A stretch of DNA of 30,673 bases, from assembly GCA_905373085.1 (NCBI GenBank), contig CAJPRR010000008.1:1-30673 (forward strand), written 5' to 3'. The notes beneath the pieces were generated by a model. The model ran no database searches. It was not told where the DNA came from and was given only the letters and a program-made list of their open reading frames with translations. Within the stretch, counting starts at the first letter, position 1. Each line of letters starts with the position of its first letter. The stretch comes from an uncultured Selenomonas sp. (GTDB lineage Bacteria; Bacillota; Negativicutes; Selenomonadales; Selenomonadaceae). This document shows positions 22,009 through 29,358 of this stretch, piece by piece. A program made the translations under genes and the position numbers.

Positions 22009-23314
22009 CTGCGGGGCGAGTTTCCTGAAGGGAGCCTCGTTTGAAGCGGATGGGCGCGTTCTTGATACCATGCTCGTTCCTGCCGTTCGTGTTGCAGGGG
22101 AAGAGGGGGCGGAGAGCTTGCTTCTGCCCTTGCAGGCCCGGGAGCTTCTGCGTGTCGTGCGCACCATGCTCGCGAAACTTTCTGCGGGGGAACATCGCGC
22201 ACGGCTCTGCATCGCGAACGAAATGCATGGCTTCTTGCTCACGGATGCAGCGGGCGAGCCGCAGATGGATTACCTTTCATGGCAGCGCTCTTTCGGTACG
22301 CTTCCCGTCGAGGGCGAGACGGCGGTTTCCATCTTGGCGCAGGATTGTGCGGATGCGGTATCACGTACAGGGATGCCGCTGCGCGGCTCGCTGCCGAGTG
22401 CGAATCTTCTCCATCTCTTTCAGAGCGGCATTCTTGAACGGATGACGGGGGAGCTTTGGTTCTGTACGCTTGGTGATTATATTCTGCGTGCACTTTCGGG
22501 AAAAGCTGTCTTTACGCATCCGACGAATGCCGCCGCGAGCGGACTCTATGATCTGGAAAGGGAAGATTGGAGCGCACCGCTCGTACGAACGGCGACAGGA
22601 GGAAGAATCCGCTTCCCGCAGGTAGGAGGATCGCCCGTCTCCTTCGCTCTGGACGGCGTGGAATATGAAGCCTTGCCTGCTGTCGGCGATCAGCAGGCAG
22701 CTCTTTGCGGTGCAGGGCTTTGCAGACAGGGGCAGCTTTCTTTCAACCTTGGCACCGGGGCGCAGGTCAGCGTTGTGACCGATGATCTTTCACGAAGCGA
22801 ATGCGTACAGATTCGTCCGTACCTTTTTGGCGGGCATATCCGTACATTGCCGCATCTGCCGTCCGGACGGGCGCTCAATGTCTATATCCGATTCTTGCAG
22901 GATATTTTGCTGCGTTTCGGTATGGCGCCGGACGAGAACTGTATCTGGCAGGTGTTCTTGGATGCGGCAGCGAGCGCGGAAGGCAAATGCTTCGAGGCAG
23001 ATATGAGCTTCTTTGAGAATCCTTGCTCGGAGCGGGTTACGGGGCTTCTCGCGGGATTCGAAGAGCATGGCTTTGACTTGGGGACGCTCGCATCAAGCAT
23101 CCTGCACGCGATGGCACGCAATTTCCTTTGGGCGGCAGAGCAGGTACGGGCGCAGGGGCAATCGGTAGAGGAGCTGCTCTTCTCCGGTGGCGTGGCAAGA
23201 CGGATTGGGGGGATTCGGACAAAGATTGCGGCAGGCTATCCTGCCGCGAAGGTCTGCGTAGCGGAGAATGAGACGCTTCGCGGACTGTGGCAGTACGGGA
23301 CGCATGGATTTTGA
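21989..23314 (+). CDS. FGGY-type carbohydrate kinase
   Basis: An ATP-dependent sugar or polyol kinase of the ASKHA fold, 441 aa (family about 440-510). The start is ATG 21989 (MITIAIDCGASFLKG), inside the end of the cyclase gene; the frame extends upstream only in an anti-register shadow of that gene. Visible: the first phosphate loop AIDCGASFLKG with Asp7, YLSWQRSFGTL, the second phosphate region VGDQQAALCGAG and LSFNLGTGAQVS, and the C-terminal adenosine site LLFSGGVARRIGG. The GDQQ and NLGTGAQVS pattern resembles sedoheptulokinase-like members (impression). It overlaps the cyclase and precedes the aldolase by 23 nt, so the product may feed either. Confidence 0.85.
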   Translation: MITIAIDCGASFLKGASFEADGRVLDTMLVPAVRVAGEEGAESLLLPLQARELLRVVRTMLAKLSAGEHRARLCIANEMHGFLLTDAAGEPQMDYLSWQRSFGTLPVEGETAVSILAQDCADAVSRTGMPLRGSLPSANLLHLFQSGILERMTGELWFCTLGDYILRALSGKAVFTHPTNAAASGLYDLEREDWSAPLVRTATGGRIRFPQVGGSPVSFALDGVEYEALPAVGDQQAALCGAGLCRQGQLSFNLGTGAQVSVVTDDLSRSECVQIRPYLFGGHIRTLPHLPSGRALNVYIRFLQDILLRFGMAPDENCIWQVFLDAAASAEGKCFEADMSFFENPCSERVTGLLAGFEEHGFDLGTLASSILHAMARNFLWAAEQVRAQGQSVEELLFSGGVARRIGGIRTKIAAGYPAAKVCVAENETLRGLWQYGTHGF

Positions 23315-23337
23315 TCTTTGGCTGAGGAGGCTGAACG

Positions 23338-24969
23338 ATGAAAAAGAAGATTGCACTGTTGGACTGCACGCTGCGCGATGGCGCATATATCAATGGATCG
23401 CGTTTTGGAACCAGCGCCATCAAGGGCATCATCAAGAAGCTGCAGGAGGCGCGTACGGACATCATCGAGGTGGGCTGGCTCAAGGACGCCGCTCATGAGG
23501 AAGGCAGCACTTACTACCATCTGCCGCAGGATGCCGCACCCTACATGGTGGATCGTCAGGACGGCATCGAGTACGTCGCAATGATCGATTGGGATCGCTA
23601 TGATGTGGACAATCTTCCGCCGTGCGATGGCAAGTCCGTCAATGCGGTGCGCGTCGTCTTCCCGCACGGCAAGCATCGAGAGGGCATTGCGGTCGCAGAG
23701 CGCGTGCGCGAGAAGGGATACCGCATCTTCCTGCAGGCGGCCAACACGCTTGCGTACAGCGAGGCGGATCTCAAGGATCTCGCACAGTGCATCAATGCCT
23801 GCCGCCCCGTGGCGATTTCCGTCGTCGATACGTTCGGCGCGATGTTCGAGGAGGATCTTGCCCGCATCGTCCGCACGCTCGATGAGGCGCTCAATCCTGC
23901 GATAGCGATGGGATTCCATTCGCATAACAACCAGCAGCTCTCCTTTGCGCTCACCATGCATTTCGTCGAACTTCTCGCAGAGAGCGAGCGCAGTGCGATC
24001 GTCGATGCAAGCCTGTGCGGCATGGGGCGCGGTGCAGGAAATGCGACGACGGAGCTGGTGGCGAGCTACCTTGACCGCAAGCAGAATGGAAATTACGATA
24101 TGGATGCGATCCTCGACGCCATCGACACCTATATGGAGCCGTTCCGAGAGGCATATACATGGGGGTACTCGACGCCGTACTTCGTGGCGGGAATGTACCA
24201 GTGCCACGTCAACAACATCGCGTACCTGCAGCGCAACCATAGGACGAACGCGCGCGACATGCGCAACATCATCGCCTCCCTGTCGCAAGCGGAGCGGCGC
24301 AAGTACGACTACGATTTGCTGGAACGACGCTATTTGGAAAACCAGTCCCGTCTCGTCGATGACGAGGCGGCCGTTCGCGCCCTGCGCCAAGAATTTGCGG
24401 GACGTACGGTTCTCTTGGTCGCACCGGGACGATCCGTCATCGACAAGAGAGAGCGCGTACATGCCTTCATCAAGAAGGAGCAGCCCGTTGTCATCGGCGT
24501 CAATGCGATATGCGACGGCTATGCGTACGATTATCTGTTCTTCGTCAACAGCGCACGCTGCGACTACGCGAAAAATGCGCATGGAAAGACGTTTGCCGAA
24601 ACGAAGAAGATCTTGCTTTCGAGCATCAAGACGGAAGGGGCGGAAGGCGAGCTGATCTTGAATTTCAATCGTGCCATTAAGAGAGGCTGGCCGCATTTCG
24701 ACAATGCCGTGATTTCTGCGCTGCGCCTGCTCAACAGCATCGGCGCCAAGAAAGTTGCAATCGCGGGGTTTGACGGATTCCGTCATGCGTACAACGAGAG
24801 CTATGCCGACCCGTCCCTGCCGACGCTTAATCCCGATAATCGCTGGGACGAGCTGAACGTAGAGATCTCTGCGATCTTCGAAGATGTGCTTTCCAGCACG
24901 AGGGGGAGCATGGAGATTTCGTTCGTGACGGAAAGCCTCTTCGATATTGATGGAAGAAGGGCGATGTGA
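23338..24969 (+). CDS. DRE-TIM (HMGL-like) aldolase fused to a Rossmann-like C-terminal domain
   Basis: A two-domain protein of 543 aa. Residues 1-300 are a DRE-TIM barrel of the 4-hydroxy-2-oxovalerate aldolase/HMG-CoA lyase type: LLDCTLRDGAY (metal Asp14), IIEVGWL, VVDTFGAMF, and GFHSHNNQQLS with metal His194 and His196, then GMGRGAGNATTE. Residues about 345-540 form a second domain starting VLLVAPGRSV with VIGVNAICDGYAYDYLFFVNSAR and VAIAGFDGF, resembling DUF115/MptE-like Rossmann folds seen in glycan clusters. ATG 23338 follows GAGGAGG. Expected chemistry is pyruvate-aldehyde addition or cleavage; acceptor unknown. It is the last gene of the four-gene operon. Confidence 0.85.
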   Translation: MKKKIALLDCTLRDGAYINGSRFGTSAIKGIIKKLQEARTDIIEVGWLKDAAHEEGSTYYHLPQDAAPYMVDRQDGIEYVAMIDWDRYDVDNLPPCDGKSVNAVRVVFPHGKHREGIAVAERVREKGYRIFLQAANTLAYSEADLKDLAQCINACRPVAISVVDTFGAMFEEDLARIVRTLDEALNPAIAMGFHSHNNQQLSFALTMHFVELLAESERSAIVDASLCGMGRGAGNATTELVASYLDRKQNGNYDMDAILDAIDTYMEPFREAYTWGYSTPYFVAGMYQCHVNNIAYLQRNHRTNARDMRNIIASLSQAERRKYDYDLLERRYLENQSRLVDDEAAVRALRQEFAGRTVLLVAPGRSVIDKRERVHAFIKKEQPVVIGVNAICDGYAYDYLFFVNSARCDYAKNAHGKTFAETKKILLSSIKTEGAEGELILNFNRAIKRGWPHFDNAVISALRLLNSIGAKKVAIAGFDGFRHAYNESYADPSLPTLNPDNRWDELNVEISAIFEDVLSSTRGSMEISFVTESLFDIDGRRAM

Positions 24970-25049
24970 TGATGGCAGGAGGGGGGAATGCCGCCTCTCT
25001 GACTGCGTCTGCCTCGCGTCGATGCCGGAACCTATAGCACTGTAGAGCA

Positions 25050-25096
25050 AAAATCCCTCCCGCTGCAGAAGCAAGGTCTGCAGCGGGAGGGATTTT
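25050..25096. terminator. Bidirectional terminator, perfect 20-bp stem
   Basis: Positions 25050-25069 pair perfectly with 25077-25096 around a 7-nt loop. The stem ends in AAAA/TTTT, so both strands have a U-tract. It serves the plus-strand aldolase operon and the converging class III aminotransferase gene. The rest of 24970-25121 shows only a 22-codon frame without support. Confidence 0.92.
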
Positions 25097-25121
25097 CCGT
25101 TTCATACACGCATCAATAGGC

Positions 25122-26414
25122 TTACAGCTTGAACTTCACCAGCACCTGCTCAAGGGCGTCGAGCACGTCGTTGATGTTCTCTTCCGTGATGATGAGCGGC
25201 GGCTGGAACGCCATGACGTTTCTGGCGACGCCGTTTTTGCCGACGATGAAGCCGCGATCTTTGAGCTCTTCGAGCACCATGTCCAGCTCTTCGGGGGCGG
25301 GACTCTTGTCGCTGTGGACGAATTCTGCGCCCGTCATGAGGCCGAGGCCGCGGATGTCGCCGATGATCGGGTGGCGCTTCTGGATTTCGGCGAGTCCCTG
25401 GCGCAGCTCTCGGCCGCGCGTCTCGGCATTTTCGGCGAGGCGATGCTCTTCGATGTAGTTGAGGACGGCGAGTCCTGCTGTGCTCGAAACGGGGTTGCCG
25501 CCAAGGGTCGAGGCGCCGGGCTTCGTGTAGCTGTCGGCGACCTTGGAGCTCGCGATGAAAGCGGAGATGGGCTGCCCGTTGCCGAGCGCCTTGGCGACGC
25601 ACATGATGTCGGGTGTGACGCCTGCGTGCTCGATGGCGAACATCCTGCCCGTGCGAGCAAATCCCGTCTGTACCTCGTCCGCGATGAAGAGACCGCCGTA
25701 GGACGAGATGATTTCTTTGACGCGCTGGAAGTATCCTTCAGGCGGCACGATGATGCCGGCGTTGCCCTGAATGCTCTCGGCGATGAAGGCGGCAGGCTTG
25801 CCGCTCGTCGCCGTCCGGATGATCGTCTCGACTTCATCGGCGCAGGCAAGACCGCATTCGGGATGGGTCTTGCCGAGGGGACAGCGGTAGCAGTACGGGT
25901 TCGGTGCAAACTGGATGCCGCCGACGGGGTTCGGATCGGTGCGCCACATGCCGATGCCCGTAAGGCTCATCGTGAGTTTCGTGCGTCCGTGCAGACCGTT
26001 TCGGAGCGCGATGAACTCGCTGCTTCCCGTGTGAATGGTCGCGAGCAGCGCCGCGCCCTCCGTCGCTTCCGTGCCCGTCGAGCAAAAGAAGCTCTTCTGC
26101 AGGTCGCCGGGCGTGACCTCGGCGAGTTTTTCGGCGAGGTTCACGAAGTTTTCCGTCAGGTAGATGTTGCAGACATGCTGCAATGTTTTAGCCTGCTTTG
26201 TGACCTTCTCCGTAATCTCGGGATTGCAGTGGCCGCAGTTGATGACGGAAACACCCGCGAAACAGTCGAGATACTTCCTGCCCTCGCTGTCGAAAAGGTA
26301 CTGCATGGAGCCGCGCACGATTTGGCGCGGCTCACGGTAGAAGTGGCCGAGACAGGGCATGATGTACTTCTTCTTCTTTTCGAGGATGGCTTCAGCGCCG
26401 ATGTATTCTTTCAA
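25122..26414 (-). CDS. Class III PLP aminotransferase (AGXT2/GABA-transaminase-like)
   Basis: A fold-type I PLP enzyme of 430 aa that transfers an amino group, usually from an omega-amino acid or ornithine-like donor, to a 2-oxo acid. The start is TTG 26414, 6 nt after AAGGAGGT. Visible: CFAGVSVINCGHCNP, CSTGTEATEGA (109-121), FIADEVQTGFARTG (Asp246), and the Schiff-base lysine in VAKALGNGQP (Lys275). A Cys-rich insert C-x2-C-x8-C-x3-C (Cys175, 178, 187, 191) is present, as in AGXT2-like members. It lies 59 nt downstream of the U32 gene on the same strand, likely one transcript. Substrate not determinable; 4-aminobutyrate, putrescine or alanine-glyoxylate are all possible. Confidence 0.88.
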   Translation of the reverse strand: MKEYIGAEAILEKKKKYIMPCLGHFYREPRQIVRGSMQYLFDSEGRKYLDCFAGVSVINCGHCNPEITEKVTKQAKTLQHVCNIYLTENFVNLAEKLAEVTPGDLQKSFFCSTGTEATEGAALLATIHTGSSEFIALRNGLHGRTKLTMSLTGIGMWRTDPNPVGGIQFAPNPYCYRCPLGKTHPECGLACADEVETIIRTATSGKPAAFIAESIQGNAGIIVPPEGYFQRVKEIISSYGGLFIADEVQTGFARTGRMFAIEHAGVTPDIMCVAKALGNGQPISAFIASSKVADSYTKPGASTLGGNPVSSTAGLAVLNYIEEHRLAENAETRGRELRQGLAEIQKRHPIIGDIRGLGLMTGAEFVHSDKSPAPEELDMVLEELKDRGFIVGKNGVARNVMAFQPPLIITEENINDVLDALEQVLVKFKL

Positions 26415-26473
26415 ATAATGACCTCCTTAGGGGGAGCGTGGATGAAATGAGTGTTGGATTCATCCGCGCTTTT

Positions 26474-28423
26474 TTAGATCGAATCCTTCGACTCGCGGAA
26501 ACGGTAGATGCCGAGACCGAAAGCGCGCGGACTCTTCGCGGCGAGTGCGGCGAGCGCGGACTCATCGAAGGCCTTTTCCCCGCGCGAAAGCGCATCGAGC
26601 GCCTCGCGGTACGTTTTCGTGACGAGAGCGACGAGCGCAGGCGCATAGTCCTGCGCCTCGATGCGGTAGGAGGTGATGCCGTTGAACTTCTCAAGGTACG
26701 GATAAAGACACAGATCCTTCGCGAAGTAGAGGTGGTTGCGCCCGAACTGGTCGATGCGGATGGAATGAACCTCGCCCGCCCTGTCGCGCAGCGCATAATG
26801 GCGGTCAAGGAAATCGGGATTCTTCAGCGGGTCGTAACTGCCCAAGGACATCTCGGGCAGGTTGTGATCGAGGATCATGGACTCGTAGGAGCCGTGCACG
26901 ACCGTTTCGATGGGAAGTTCCGAGGCTTCAACGAGGCTTCGAAGCTGCTCGAAGGAAAGCTCGAAGGAGGATGCCGCCATGGCAAGACCGTTTTCCTTGA
27001 GGAATTTTGCGGCGAGATGGTTGAAAAGGTTGAACGAGAGATCAGCCTGTACGGGCAGGCTCGTGATCGTCTGGGCGAGGCGCAGGGAGCCGAGGTTGCT
27101 GACGAGGACGCCTGCGGGCTGCAGGCGTTCAAGCGCTGTGAAGAATTGCTCAAGCTCGCCGCATTCGCGGCGCATCGTCGTGCGCGGCGTATTGACGAAG
27201 ATCTTTGCGCCCGATTCATTTGCCGTTTCGATGACGGATTCGATGTCCGTGAGCCGCCACGGCTTCTTCGGGCGGAATGCTTCGCCGCCGACGTAGACGG
27301 CATCGGCGCCGCTCTCGATGGCGGCTCGTGCGCCTTCGATGTCGCCGACGCGCACCGCGAGGCGGCGATGGGGCGCGTTCTCGCGTGCGATGGGGCGCTC
27401 CGTCTTCAGAATGTCGTCCTGGAAGCCCGGCTCCTTCACGGCCTCGCTGAAGAAGCGAGGTTCGCGCGTGCCGTCAAAGCCGATGTCGCGTGCCGTCGTC
27501 GGACCTAAGGCGAACGTCGTCGTGAAGTCGCGCGCACGGTTGGCGAAGAGGTCATGCCAGCCCGCCTCGTCGACCCGGTAGCCGAAAGGATCGGCAATGT
27601 AGCTGTCGATCGCCTTGCGGTAGGTGCGCACGATGCGGCGGATGAACTCCGCCGGGCGCATGCGTCCCTCGATCTTGAAGGAGTGGACGCCCGCTTGAAT
27701 CAGCTCGGGGATGTTGCGATACATGCACATGTCCTTCAAGGCGAGCTTGTAAGGGCCTTCGCTCTCGGCGTCCAAGACCTCGCCCGTCGCCTCGTCGATC
27801 AGCTCATACGCCCAGCGGCAGGGCTTCAGACAGCGGCCGCGGTTGCCGCTCTGACCGAAGAGCACGCCCGAATGGATGCACTGGCCGCTCTCAGACATGC
27901 ACATGTCGCCGTGCATGAAGTATTCGACTTCTAGCCCCGTACGTTCCTTGAAAAGGCTCAGTTCAGAGAGTGTCATCTCGCGCCCGACGACGATGCGCGT
28001 GATGCCGTATTCCTTGAGTTTTTCAATCGCCGCCTCATTGTGCGTATTCATCATGACCGAGGTGTGCAGCGGGATGTCGATGCCCAGTTCCTTTTTCAGC
28101 TCAAGCACGGCGAAGTCCTGCACGAGGATCGCGTCGGGGCGGATCTCCTGCAGGTAGAGCAGATATTCGCGCAGGGCGGGAAGCTCTTCCTCGCTGATGA
28201 GGTTGTTCAATGTGATATAGAGCTTGACGCCGTGCTCGTGCGTAAAGTCGACGGCTTTTTTCAGCATCTCGTTGTCAAAATTCGTATCGCCGTGGTGCAT
28301 GCGCATGTTGAAGTGCTTGCCGCCCAGATAGACGGCGTCCGCGCCCGCCTCGACGGCGGCGACGAGGGCGTCCCAAGTGCCGGCCGGTGCGAGAAGCTCC
28401 ACGCAATTACGGGTTAATAGCAT
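26474..28423 (-). CDS. U32 family protein with two barrels (UbiU/YhbU-like, probable Fe-S hydroxylase/peptidase family)
   Basis: A protein of 649 aa with two related TIM-barrel halves: ELLAPAGTWDALVAAVEAGADAVYLGG in style near residue 9, and ARAAIESGADAVYVGG near 365. The U32 signature EYFMHGDMC (167-175) is in the first half. Cys175, 182, 198 and 233 match the four 4Fe-4S ligands known in UbiU-type proteins. The corresponding site of the second half (VVHGSYES) lacks cysteines. Members include collagenase-like peptidases, the RlhA rRNA hydroxylation factor and UbiU/UbiV hydroxylation factors, so the label peptidase should be treated with care. ATG 28423 is about 12 nt from AAAGGAG, rather long. 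An extended -10 promoter lies just upstream. Confidence 0.88.
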   Translation of the reverse strand: MLLTRNCVELLAPAGTWDALVAAVEAGADAVYLGGKHFNMRMHHGDTNFDNEMLKKAVDFTHEHGVKLYITLNNLISEEELPALREYLLYLQEIRPDAILVQDFAVLELKKELGIDIPLHTSVMMNTHNEAAIEKLKEYGITRIVVGREMTLSELSLFKERTGLEVEYFMHGDMCMSESGQCIHSGVLFGQSGNRGRCLKPCRWAYELIDEATGEVLDAESEGPYKLALKDMCMYRNIPELIQAGVHSFKIEGRMRPAEFIRRIVRTYRKAIDSYIADPFGYRVDEAGWHDLFANRARDFTTTFALGPTTARDIGFDGTREPRFFSEAVKEPGFQDDILKTERPIARENAPHRRLAVRVGDIEGARAAIESGADAVYVGGEAFRPKKPWRLTDIESVIETANESGAKIFVNTPRTTMRRECGELEQFFTALERLQPAGVLVSNLGSLRLAQTITSLPVQADLSFNLFNHLAAKFLKENGLAMAASSFELSFEQLRSLVEASELPIETVVHGSYESMILDHNLPEMSLGSYDPLKNPDFLDRHYALRDRAGEVHSIRIDQFGRNHLYFAKDLCLYPYLEKFNGITSYRIEAQDYAPALVALVTKTYREALDALSRGEKAFDESALAALAAKSPRAFGLGIYRFRESKDSI

Positions 28424-28467
28424 ATTTTTTTCATGCTCCTTTGCTCATAATTTTCCGTTTAACGTAT

Positions 28468-28478
28468 AGTATACCATA
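28468..28478 (-). promoter_or_regulatory. Extended -10 promoter of the U32-aminotransferase pair
   Basis: On the minus strand ATGGTATACT: a TATACT -10 (28473-28468) with TGG upstream. No clear -35 is seen. The leader to ATG 28423 is about 40 nt. Confidence 0.5.
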
Positions 28479-28532
28479 TTTTGATTGCTTGGGGCGAATT
28501 TCGGCAAAAGATGTATACATCAAGATTGTCTT

Positions 28533-28674
28533 GGCAGAGGATTTTCACACTTGGAGTGTCTGCCTTCATGTCAGGACTTTTTCGTCTTCGAGCGGTGCAT
28601 TCGAACGATTGTTTAATTGCACCGCTCTTGCTTTTCTTCAATGTTTGGCGTATGGCTTCACAGAGATCTCTGCC
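28533..28674. other. Structured gap between fur-type gene and U32 gene
   Basis: The 294-base gap 28424-28717 holds no supportable gene. It contains a hairpin (GGCAG 28533-28537 with CTGCC 28560-28564, inner ACACT/AGTGT), a perfect 10-bp stem (28590-28599 with 28618-28627, 18-nt loop) followed on the plus strand by TTGCTTTTCTT, and a CTCTGCC (28668-28674) complementary to GGCAGAG at 28533. It may be the 3' end of the fur-type transcript, or a small plus-strand RNA ending near 28638. Confidence 0.4.
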
Positions 28675-28717
28675 AGACTTGGGAGTTTCACGCTAAAGGA
28701 CTTCGGGACAGCGCCGC

Positions 28718-29146
28718 TCATGAGCCTTTCTTTTTGCGGCACTCTTGGCAGAGGCCGTAGAATTCAAAGACGTGTCCCGTGATGAGGAAGCCTCTTTCCT
28801 CGGCTTCCTTCGTGTAGGCTTCCTGCATGGGACAGATGTCGATGCATTCCGTCTTGCCGCATTCCGTACAGACGAGGTGGTGATGGTGATGACCCGGCTC
28901 GATGATCTCGTAGACGTTTCCCGCTGCGCGGTAGATTTCGTGAATGACGCCGAGATTCGAGAGGAGCGCGAGGTTTCGATAGATCGTATCGAGGGAGACG
29001 TTGGAATGCTTCTTGTGCACGGCGGCGAGAAGCTGCTGCGCCGTGGGGAAGGGATCGCATTCCTGGAAGGCGTCGAGGACGGCGCGTCGCTGCGGGGTAA
29101 GCTTGTAGCCTTTGGAGCGCAGGAGTTCCAGATGATCTTCGGTCAT
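28718..29146 (-). CDS. Fur family metal- or peroxide-responsive repressor
   Basis: A winged-helix DNA-binding regulator of 142 aa. ATG 29146 lies 5-6 nt after GAAGGAGG; the frame extension to 29173 overlaps that site. Visible: GYKLTPQRRAVLDAF (DNA-binding domain start), SLDTIYRNLALLSNLGVIHEI (recognition helix and wing), GHHHHHLVCTECGKTECID (His-rich metal site and first CxxC), and a C-terminal GLCQECRKK (second CxxC, structural zinc). Fur, Zur and PerR cannot be told apart with certainty; the His-run and C-terminal YGLCQEC look closest to Fur/Zur (impression). An extended -10 (TGGTATGAT, minus strand 29191-29186) precedes it. Confidence 0.9.
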   Translation of the reverse strand: MTEDHLELLRSKGYKLTPQRRAVLDAFQECDPFPTAQQLLAAVHKKHSNVSLDTIYRNLALLSNLGVIHEIYRAAGNVYEIIEPGHHHHHLVCTECGKTECIDICPMQEAYTKEAEERGFLITGHVFEFYGLCQECRKKKGS

Positions 29147-29185
29147 GACATCCTCCTTCTGTCGAGGGTACATACGGTTTTTCTC

Positions 29186-29194
29186 ATCATACCA
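29186..29194 (-). promoter_or_regulatory. Extended -10 promoter of the Fur-family gene
   Basis: TATGAT (29191-29186) preceded by TGG on the minus strand, with no good -35. It leaves a leader of about 35 nt. It has the same TATGGTAT core as the promoters at 3893 and 28468. Confidence 0.5.
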
Positions 29195-29234
29195 TAGGCG
29201 GGCAAAAAGGGATAGAGTGCAGAAGAAAGAATCA

Positions 29235-29264
29235 TTGGGCAGATGCTTTGTTCTGTGCTATAAT
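29235..29264 (+). promoter_or_regulatory. Plus-strand promoter with no gene downstream
   Basis: TTGGGC (29235-29240), 18 nt, TATAAT (29259-29264). The next sequence on this strand is a short hairpin and T-rich run, then the antisense side of the integrase gene. See the findings for a possible small RNA. Confidence 0.5.
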
Positions 29265-29275
29265 AGTCTGCACTA

Positions 29276-29318
29276 GACGAAAACCCTTGCAGGTAAAGCG
29301 TTCTCGTCCTTTTATTTA
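29276..29318 (+). terminator. Hairpin with T-rich tail between fur-type and integrase genes
   Basis: GACGA/TCGTC and AAC/GTT arms (29276-29284 with 29300-29308, one A-C mismatch) are followed by CTTTTATTTAT. Read on the plus strand it looks like a weak intrinsic terminator, ending a transcript of about 48 nt from the promoter at 29235. Confidence 0.45.
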
Positions 29319-29322
29319 TCGT

Positions 29323-29358
29323 TTGTCTACAGCTTGTCTACAAAATCACTTGCCTACA
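29323..29358. repeat. Three 9-bp direct repeats next to the integrase gene (probable arm-type sites)
   Basis: TTGTCTACA at 29323-29331 and 29334-29342 (11 bp apart, one helical turn), and the variant TTGCCTACA at 29350-29358 covering the integrase stop codon. Short direct repeats beside a tyrosine recombinase gene are the usual arm-type binding sites for the integrase N-terminal domain. Confidence 0.65.

Noticed and set aside
24970..25038. 22-codon frame after the aldolase stop (MMAGGGNAASLTASASRRCRN in style)
   Set aside because: Very short; no ribosome site of its own and it ends just before the terminator. The AGGAGGGGGG inside it leads only to a 4-codon frame.
23236..25074. 612-codon minus-strand frame opposite the aldolase
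   Set aside because: The plus-strand frame has clear DRE-TIM motifs and a ribosome site; the minus frame runs across the terminator and has no recognisable domain.
28459..28641. 60-codon minus-strand frame starting MKKSKSGAIKQ
   Set aside because: No ribosome site upstream and it spans the U32 promoter and hairpins.
28387..28782. 131-codon plus-strand frame across the U32-fur gap
   Set aside because: It overlaps the starts and ends of both neighbours, has no ribosome site and lies over hairpins; composition is not protein-like.
29235..29345. tRNA gene as the integration target next to the integrase
   Set aside because: I could not build a cloverleaf or find a T-loop GTTCGA or 3' CCA-like end on either strand here.
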